Shown piece by piece: positions 9,192 through 14,298 of a DNA stretch of 22,964 bases. The position numbers were made by a program, and so were the translations under genes. The notes under the pieces are model-generated. The model did not search any database. It had not been told where the DNA came from and saw nothing but the letters and a program-made list of their open reading frames with translations. Source of the stretch: JBJENW01 sp051880395 (GTDB lineage Bacteria > Bacillota > Clostridia > Lachnospirales > Lachnospiraceae); contig JBJENW010000052.1 of assembly GCA_051880395.1 (NCBI GenBank), positions 1 to 22,964 on the forward strand, given 5' to 3'. Within the stretch, counting starts at the first letter, position 1, and every line of letters starts with the position of its first letter.

Positions 9192-9361
9192 TACTAATGT
9201 GCTATCTCATTGATGTTTAGCCAAATGCCGCAGGATATTTGTTCATATGCAAGGCGGATGAGCGAGGCGATGCCGGTGGCATCGTTGAGTGAATCCAACG
9301 CAGTCAGATGGGCAAATAGACAAGGGATTTGGCTGAATATCAATGAGACAGTGCACTAGTA
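9192..9361. repeat. Roughly 170-bp fold-back (MITE-like) element
   Basis: The left arm (TACTAATGTGCTATCTCATT, then GCCAAAT) and the complement of the right arm (TACTAGTGCACTGTCTCATT, then GCCAAAT) match along about 60 bp with a few mismatches. The centre holds a perfect GATGCC-GGT-GGCATC hairpin. It has no coding potential and ends three bases before the EamA stop codon, so it may serve as that gene's transcript end. With the 184-bp element it fills the 450-bp gap 8914-9363, where I find no gene. Confidence 0.75.
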
Positions 9362-9363
9362 AT

Positions 9364-10233
9364 TTATAGCAGTAATAGTAATGTTCCTGACACGATCAGT
9401 AAAAGCCCAAGAGCTGCTCGTTTGGATAGCTTTTCATGAAAGACCAGATAGGCAAACAGGATCGTGATCAGGATACTGAGCTTGTCGATCGGGACGACAA
9501 CGCTTGCCGGTCCGGTCTGAAGTGCCCGGTAATAGCAGAGCCAGGAGGCTCCGGTCGCACAGCCGGATAAGATGAGAAACAGCCAATTTCTTTTGTCGAT
9601 CTCGCAGATCGTATGCTGCTTTTTTGTCACAAATACCATGATCCATGCCATAAAAAGCACGACCACTGTTCGAATCGCCGTTCCCAGATTCGAGTCGATG
9701 TTCTGCATTCCGACTTTTCCGAGAATCGATGTCAGTGCGGCAAAAACTGCAGAACCGCAAGCATAAAAAAGCCAGATCGGTTTTTCCTGTTTTTTTTGCT
9801 CTGCCACTGACACTTCTTTTTTTTGAATCATAAGCAGTGTTCCCGCTCCGATAAGAATCATGCAGATCACTTTTAATACCGTTACTTCTTCATGTAAAAA
9901 CACCACGGCGAGCAGCATCGTAAGCACGGTACTCGACTTATCGATCGGTGTGACTTTATTGACATCTCCAATCTGCAACGCCCGAAAATAGCACAGCCAC
10001 GATGCGCCGGTCGCAAGGCCGGATAAGACCAGAAAACACATCGTTTTTCCATCCAAAGCCAACAGCCCTCCTGCTGCTTTTGTCACAAGTACCATCAGCC
10101 ACGAAAATGCTAAAACGACCACCGTTCGCAGCGCTGTCGCCACATTCGAATCCATCTCTTTCATCCCGCATTTTGCCAGAATGGACGTCACTCCGGCGAA
10201 AAATGCAGAACCTGCTGCAAATACTACCCACAT
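9364..10233 (-). CDS. EamA/DMT family transporter
   Basis: This 289-residue protein of the drug/metabolite transporter superfamily is predicted to have about ten membrane helices. It is built from two EamA repeats (about residues 1-137 and 153-289) that are unusually alike. ATGASWLCYFRALQ and PIDKSS in the first half reappear as ATGASWLCYYRALQ and PIDKLS in the second, and ALRTVVVL matches AIRTVVVL. A hydrophilic linker (KKEVSVAEQKKQEKP) joins the halves. Such proteins move small metabolites across the cytoplasmic membrane; the substrate is unknown here. The start follows a GAGGGGGAG stretch and lies 17 bp after the HipA-like kinase gene with no terminator between, so the pair probably forms an operon. 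Confidence 0.92.
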   Translation of the reverse strand: MWVVFAAGSAFFAGVTSILAKCGMKEMDSNVATALRTVVVLAFSWLMVLVTKAAGGLLALDGKTMCFLVLSGLATGASWLCYFRALQIGDVNKVTPIDKSSTVLTMLLAVVFLHEEVTVLKVICMILIGAGTLLMIQKKEVSVAEQKKQEKPIWLFYACGSAVFAALTSILGKVGMQNIDSNLGTAIRTVVVLFMAWIMVFVTKKQHTICEIDKRNWLFLILSGCATGASWLCYYRALQTGPASVVVPIDKLSILITILFAYLVFHEKLSKRAALGLLLIVSGTLLLLL

Positions 10234-10250
10234 GTCTTCTCCCCCTCTTT

Positions 10251-11354
10251 TTACTCAGATTCGAGCTTCTCCTGTTCCTTTAAAATGGCCAGACGTTTCA
10301 TCAGCATCTCATACTCCGCTTTGCGTCCCAAAAACCAATCACAATCGATTTCTTTTTCCTGTGCAAGTCCGACCTGACGGACCGCCTCAAGTGCCGCCTC
10401 TCGCTGATTCTTTTTTTGTGGAAATACCGTCTGGCAGTTCGCCCCATCGATCGTATCATAAGCATGAAACGCCTGATTAAAATCCATCAGTGGATGCAGA
10501 CAGACCGGCTGGTTTGTTTTGTTATCCACCAAAAATCCCCAGTTTCCCCAATGCCTGTCCGTATTCCCCACTAAATAATCCAGAATATTCATCCGATAGT
10601 AGGACTCACCGTCCAATTTTAAAATATAAGAATGCGCATCTATTTCCTGATTCTGTGCATGTATCTCAAATGCTTCCCTCGAAACGATACTATAATCCAA
10701 ATTTGTCAAAATATCACTGACCGATACTTTTTCCCCTTCAAACCATTCCTCACGATACCGCACCTGGCGGCTGGAAAAACACTGGCAGATCTTGCTTGCG
10801 AGCACTTCATTTTCCACCGTTTTCTCCCCGCCGCCCTTTAACAGACAAAAGCCTTTCTCTGTACGAATCCATGCCTTTGGAAAACATCCGTCTGTCGCTA
10901 AGTCCTGAGCCAGTTCGCTGTTTTGCACCGTCATCTGTTTTCCTCGCAGGGAAATATCTACAAATGCGTTATTCAGATGATTCTCATACAGATTGATCTC
11001 ATGAAACGTAATGTTCTCTTCCTTCTCTTTTACCCAGAAAATATCCGTTAAAGACAAACAATGATAGGATAGCGCGATCTGCGCACGGTCCTTATCCGTC
11101 ACCGCCTGCGACGCTCCAATACTGTTTAAAATCTCCTTTGCATATTTCCGGTCCAATGTGAGAACCCTCGTGGCGCACCAGTAATAAAAATTTGTCACAT
11201 TATTGACCCGGTCATCGATGTCTGTGTCGCAATTCGTCTCTTCCAAATACAGCGAATACGGCAGAAACGACGGCTCATAAATCGTTACATTCCCCTGCAT
11301 GTCAATTCGGGCGACTCGTTTTTCCCCGTGCATAATGTCGTATGTTTTTTTCAT
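10251..11354 (-). CDS. HipA-like / CtkA-like Ser/Thr kinase domain protein
   Basis: This 367-residue soluble protein has the C-terminal kinase fold of the HipA family. K173 (FCLLKGGG) is a plausible ATP-binding lysine, followed by an E-rich NEVLASKI helix. The catalytic loop is NTDRHWGNWG with D266 and N271, and LMDFNQAF supplies the metal-binding D291. HipA kinases phosphorylate substrates such as glutamyl-tRNA synthetase, but this protein is shorter than HipA and its N-terminus is not the usual HipA N-domain, so the target is unknown. No HipB-type HTH partner is adjacent. I chose the start at 11354 (MKKTYDIMHG) after a GGGGGATGG stretch. A longer frame up to 11450 runs through the promoter and is rejected. 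A promoter copy lies at 11377-11430 and EamA follows 17 bp downstream. Confidence 0.8.
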   Translation of the reverse strand: MKKTYDIMHGEKRVARIDMQGNVTIYEPSFLPYSLYLEETNCDTDIDDRVNNVTNFYYWCATRVLTLDRKYAKEILNSIGASQAVTDKDRAQIALSYHCLSLTDIFWVKEKEENITFHEINLYENHLNNAFVDISLRGKQMTVQNSELAQDLATDGCFPKAWIRTEKGFCLLKGGGEKTVENEVLASKICQCFSSRQVRYREEWFEGEKVSVSDILTNLDYSIVSREAFEIHAQNQEIDAHSYILKLDGESYYRMNILDYLVGNTDRHWGNWGFLVDNKTNQPVCLHPLMDFNQAFHAYDTIDGANCQTVFPQKKNQREAALEAVRQVGLAQEKEIDCDWFLGRKAEYEMLMKRLAILKEQEKLESE

Positions 11355-11376
11355 GCCATCCCCCTGTTTTACACAT

Positions 11377-11430
11377 ATTCTGTTTTTATTATACCATTTT
11401 ATCGGGAATATTTCAGTAAGATTTTCTTTT
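11377..11430 (-). promoter_or_regulatory. Promoter cassette of the kinase-EamA operon (copy 2 of a duplicated segment)
   Basis: On the minus strand an extended -10 (TGGTATAAT, hexamer at 11388-11393) lies about 27 nt from the inferred transcript start to the HipA-like ATG. The -35 is poor (around CTGAAA/TGAAAT), consistent with use of an extended -10. The whole 54-bp block matches 13090-13142 with only a few differences. Confidence 0.7.
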
Positions 11431-11433
11431 GTC

Positions 11434-13038
11434 CTAAACCACTGCCTCAATTAACCGCTTATTTTCAACCACACTCTCATGAACACCGATCGTCTTATTT
11501 TTATTAAAATTAAAACTGATCATATAACCTGTATTTTGATGATAGCTATCCAGATAGTCTGCCAACTGCCGTTCTCCCTGAGTATGATATTCCTCGCCAC
11601 GCCAGATCTTCATCTCAATAATATATTGCTTACCACCATAATCCACGATCACATCCGTCCGTTTTTTTCCTCTTGTCTGTGCTTCAATATAGTAGTTTCC
11701 TGTTCCATTTATAATCGGCCGCAGATATAACAGAAAATATTTTCTTCCTTCCTCCTCAATAAATTTTTCATCCTGATCTCCATACAGATCATGAAAATGT
11801 TCCACAAACTTTTCCAAAACGAATCGCATATCCAGATGCCCATTTCGTATAAACTGATTTCTATCTGATAACGACGCTGTATACATTTCGGTATTTTGCA
11901 TATCTGATTCGGACAAGTAAAAGTTATACAACCATGTCTCAAAAATTCGATTTGCAATCGCCATTACACCATTCTGATTTTTCACAAATCCGAATATCGT
12001 TGCCACTTGAATGGACGGCTCATAAAAATTATAGACAATCTCTTTTCCTGTAAAAAGTAATGATTGCAGCATCTGATTCAATTGCGGATACCGACTCAGC
12101 TTTTCGCTTAAGGACTCAAACAATGTATTTTTCTCACTCAGAATCATCTTTACGGCCTCATGAAATCCGTCTTCTGTCCACGCATCACTTTTCGTGGAAA
12201 ATCCATCCAATCCATACACTTCTTCGTCTAAAAGCCTACACAATCTGGATACAAGAAACGGGTATCCTGAAGTATAATCATAAAGTCTCTGCGCTATTTT
12301 CTCCAAGTCCATTCCCGTATGATAATCTGATTCATATTCAAATAACATACCGGCAATCTCCTGTTTTGAAAAACTCATATCCATATCAAAATCCGCAGCA
12401 ATATTCCAAGGGCTGTTATATTTATGTGCATCCTCCGGACGCAGTTTTAACTTTAGATTTTTAATATCATATACCCCCGCCAGAATGACAGACTGAAAAG
12501 TCGCCTGCATATCCCGCATCAGATACTGCGCACGCAGCTGCGCCAAAAAATCCAAAAACACCTGATTATTTGCAGCACTGTCCACCTCATCGATCAATAA
12601 AACAATCGGTCTTTTTGATGCATTGCAAATATCACTCAACGATTCAAACAATGGTTTTAAGGTAAAAAACGTATCCCGTTCTTTTACATTCTTCTGAAGT
12701 TCTTCCAACACGGTTTTCAGTTCTTCTGACATTGCCGGACTATTTTTTCGAAACAATCGGGAAAAAGAACTTGCAAAAGAAAGGGCAAATCTGTTTTCTG
12801 TCTCAAAATCTGCACTTGAAAATGTCTGAAAATCCATAAAGATCACATCATACTGATTTTGCAAATATTGGGACAATGCACGTAAGGTTGTCGTTTTTCC
12901 ATACTGCCTCGCTCTGTTTATGGTAAAATATTTTCCGGAATCTACAAGTACTTTTATCTGTTTCAATCGATTATCTATATTTACCATATAATGCAGATTT
13001 TTCATACAGGCACCGGTTGTGTTGAACTCTTTTGGCAT
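11434..13038 (-). CDS. AAA ATPase with C-terminal PD-(D/E)XK nuclease-like domain
   Basis: This 534-residue protein belongs to the poorly understood AAA-ATPase-like plus PD-(D/E)XK class common in gut Clostridia and Bacteroidetes. The N-terminal P-loop is NRARQYGKTT (GKTT at residues 47-50; the first glycine of a classical Walker A is missing, as often in this class). Walker B is LLIDEVDSA with D150 and E151. A helical region holding YPFLVSRLCRLL follows near residue 260. The C-terminal nuclease-like core shows D462 (TDVIVDYGG) and E475-M-K477, so the active site looks complete. The start follows AAGGAG. Its own promoter copy lies at 13090-13142. It ends only 4 bp before the promoter block of the downstream kinase gene. 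A defence or mobile-element role is possible but unproven. Confidence 0.85.
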   Translation of the reverse strand: MPKEFNTTGACMKNLHYMVNIDNRLKQIKVLVDSGKYFTINRARQYGKTTTLRALSQYLQNQYDVIFMDFQTFSSADFETENRFALSFASSFSRLFRKNSPAMSEELKTVLEELQKNVKERDTFFTLKPLFESLSDICNASKRPIVLLIDEVDSAANNQVFLDFLAQLRAQYLMRDMQATFQSVILAGVYDIKNLKLKLRPEDAHKYNSPWNIAADFDMDMSFSKQEIAGMLFEYESDYHTGMDLEKIAQRLYDYTSGYPFLVSRLCRLLDEEVYGLDGFSTKSDAWTEDGFHEAVKMILSEKNTLFESLSEKLSRYPQLNQMLQSLLFTGKEIVYNFYEPSIQVATIFGFVKNQNGVMAIANRIFETWLYNFYLSESDMQNTEMYTASLSDRNQFIRNGHLDMRFVLEKFVEHFHDLYGDQDEKFIEEEGRKYFLLYLRPIINGTGNYYIEAQTRGKKRTDVIVDYGGKQYIIEMKIWRGEEYHTQGERQLADYLDSYHQNTGYMISFNFNKNKTIGVHESVVENKRLIEAVV

Positions 13039-13089
13039 ATTTTTGATCGCTCCTTCCCGATTTTTACTAGTTTCTATCTCGTCTGTGAG

Positions 13090-13142
13090 ATTCTTTTTTA
13101 TTATACCATTTTATTGGGATTTTTTCAGTAAGATTTTCTTTT
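13090..13142 (-). promoter_or_regulatory. Promoter of the AAA ATPase gene (copy 1 of a duplicated segment)
   Basis: The extended -10 TGGTATAAT (hexamer at 13100-13105 on the minus strand) sits in the same context as at 11377-11430: AAAAGAAAATCTTACTGAAA upstream and ATAAAA downstream. The transcript would start near 13093, giving a leader of about 55 nt to the ATG at 13038. Confidence 0.7.
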
Positions 13143-13197
13143 ATTATTAGATGCCCGAAACGATATTGGCCCCACCACTCTTTGAAAAGGGCAGGAC

Positions 13198-13599
13198 GCG
13201 AGAAATATCTCAACCGGGGGGATTTCTGGACGGACGTTTCCGAAATTCGGCTGGGGAGTTGCAACGGGGGCGGCTGCTTCCAGAAAGGCTAGACAGAAAT
13301 GAAGTCGAGTTTGGGTGGGTGGATTTGCGATACTTTATTTTTGCGGTTTTCCGAATGTCGTACAAACTGCACGCAGGTGTATGTGTGAGAAAGACTCAGA
13401 AACAGACTCTTTCTCACACATACACCTACGCACAGTTTGTGCGCCTCTCGGAAAAACAGCAAAGAGCATCGCAAATCCGCCCACCCAAGCTCACTCACAT
13501 TTCTGTCAAAGCCTTTCTGAAAGCAGCCGCCCCCGTTGCACCCCCAGCCGAATTCCGGAAACTGTGTATTGGAAACGGTAGGTTGAGATATTTTTCGCT
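13198..13599. repeat. Long imperfect fold-back element, copy E2 (about 400 bp)
   Basis: The arms pair around a 7-nt loop at 13398-13404 (AAGACTC with GACTCTT, one mismatch) and continue outward for about 200 bp each. In the opposite orientation the element aligns along its length with E1 (78-485). The left arm CTAGACAGAAATGAAGTCGAG corresponds to the complement of the E1 right arm, and the complement of the right arm, with CTTTGACAGAAATG, corresponds to the E1 left arm. Many stem segments differ between copies while remaining paired within each copy. No protein is encoded. It lies about 55 bp upstream of the ATPase promoter block. Confidence 0.85.
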
Positions 13600-13746
13600 T
13601 AGGAAGAAAATGGCGAACCCAATACTTTTTTGGAATTTCAAAATAATGTTATGACTAAAATGTAGTAAATCGGCGCATTATATGCTCCGTCTGCAGTACT
13701 TTTTCACCTGAACACAAGCCATTTGTAACGGTGAAATACTTGTCAC

Positions 13747-13930
13747 GTGTCAATGCCCTACATCGGGCTTCTCTCTTTTCTACTAACAGCAATCAATTTA
13801 CCGTTTTCAATACTAATGATGTGTCAATGCCCTACATCGGGCTTCTCTCTTTTCTACATTGACAGAAAGGTGACAGCACTCCATCATGGTAATGTGTCAA
13901 TGCCCTACATCGGGCTTCTCTCTTTTCTAC
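13747..13930 (-). CRISPR. Small CRISPR array: three 37-bp repeats, two spacers
   Basis: Three identical 37-bp repeats lie at 13747-13783, 13821-13857 and 13894-13930, separated by unrelated spacers of 37 bp (13784-13820) and 36 bp (13858-13893). Each repeat contains a GCCC...GGGC hairpin. Read on the minus strand it begins GTAGAAAAG and ends GGGCATTGACAC, close to the ATTGAAAC 5' tag of many type I-B and type III crRNAs. A promoter at 14059-14087 points into the array on this strand, supporting that orientation. There is no cas gene in the window, so the effector must be elsewhere or absent. A plus-strand open frame through the array is an artefact. Confidence 0.9.
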
Positions 13931-14058
13931 CCTGCCTTTCTGGAACCCTTGATTTTAGCGGGTTTGCGGGCACGTTTTTCAAAGTAATTCACAGAATATT
14001 CTGATAATAAGCTTTTTCAGCCCTGTTTTTGTTTTCTTCACAATTTGTTCATATTTTC

Positions 14059-14087
14059 AGTATACCAGTTTTCCAAATAAGTGACAA
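14059..14087 (-). promoter_or_regulatory. Promoter in the CRISPR leader
   Basis: On the minus strand TTGTCA (14087-14082) and TATACT (14064-14059) are separated by exactly 17 bp, with a start expected near 14051, about 120 nt before the first repeat. The AT-rich stretch 13931-14058 would be the leader. It includes the 12-bp palindrome CAGAATATTCTG near 13992. Confidence 0.75.
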
Positions 14088-14215
14088 CTCTTTTTTCAAA
14101 GTCAGGGAAGAATTTTTTCCTCCCCATTGCTGTTCACACTTTGATTCCAATTCTCATCTCAGAAAGTCTGTCTGATCGTCCGGTTTAGAAAAAAGTATGA
14201 ACAATAACAAACCTT

Positions 14216-14244
14216 TCGGTTCCAATTCCCGGAAACGTCCGTCC
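14216..14244 (+). repeat. 29-bp apparent deletion remnant of the E1/E2 fold-back family
   Basis: TCGGTTCCAAT (14216-14226) is identical to the left-tip segment of E1 at 101-111. CGGAAACGTCCGTCC (14230-14244) is identical to the complement of E2 at 13228-13242 and shares its first 12 bases with E1 at 437-448. The two tips are separated here by 3 bp instead of about 325 bp, as if the interior had been lost. Confidence 0.5.
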
Positions 14245-14265
14245 CTGAAACCCGCTAAGGAACAA

Positions 14266-14287
14266 GGGTACTTTTTTCAAAGTACCC
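14266..14287 (-). terminator. Terminator hairpin after the DUF6273/LRR surface protein gene
   Basis: A perfect 9-bp stem (GGGTACTTT 14266-14274, AAAGTACCC 14279-14287) with a 4-nt loop lies 11 bp beyond the stop codon. The following T tract on the minus strand (TTGTTCC) is short, so efficiency is uncertain. Confidence 0.6.
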
Positions 14288-14298
14288 CCAAAAATTTG

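Noticed and set aside
11355..11450. 32-codon N-terminal extension of the HipA-like kinase
   Set aside because: It runs through the promoter cassette and into the stop region of the ATPase gene. A similar reading (ENLTE...PIKWYNK) appears at the other promoter copy, showing it is promoter DNA read in frame. A ribosome binding site precedes the later ATG.
13684..13746. Loose inverted repeat (TTTTTCACC / GGTGAAATA) at the far end of the CRISPR array
   Set aside because: The stem is short with a loop of about 20 nt and no T tract follows on the minus strand, so I do not call it a terminator.
13747..14004. Plus-strand 85-codon frame through the CRISPR array
   Set aside because: It consists of repeat and spacer sequence; the identical 37-bp repeats and regular spacing show a CRISPR array.
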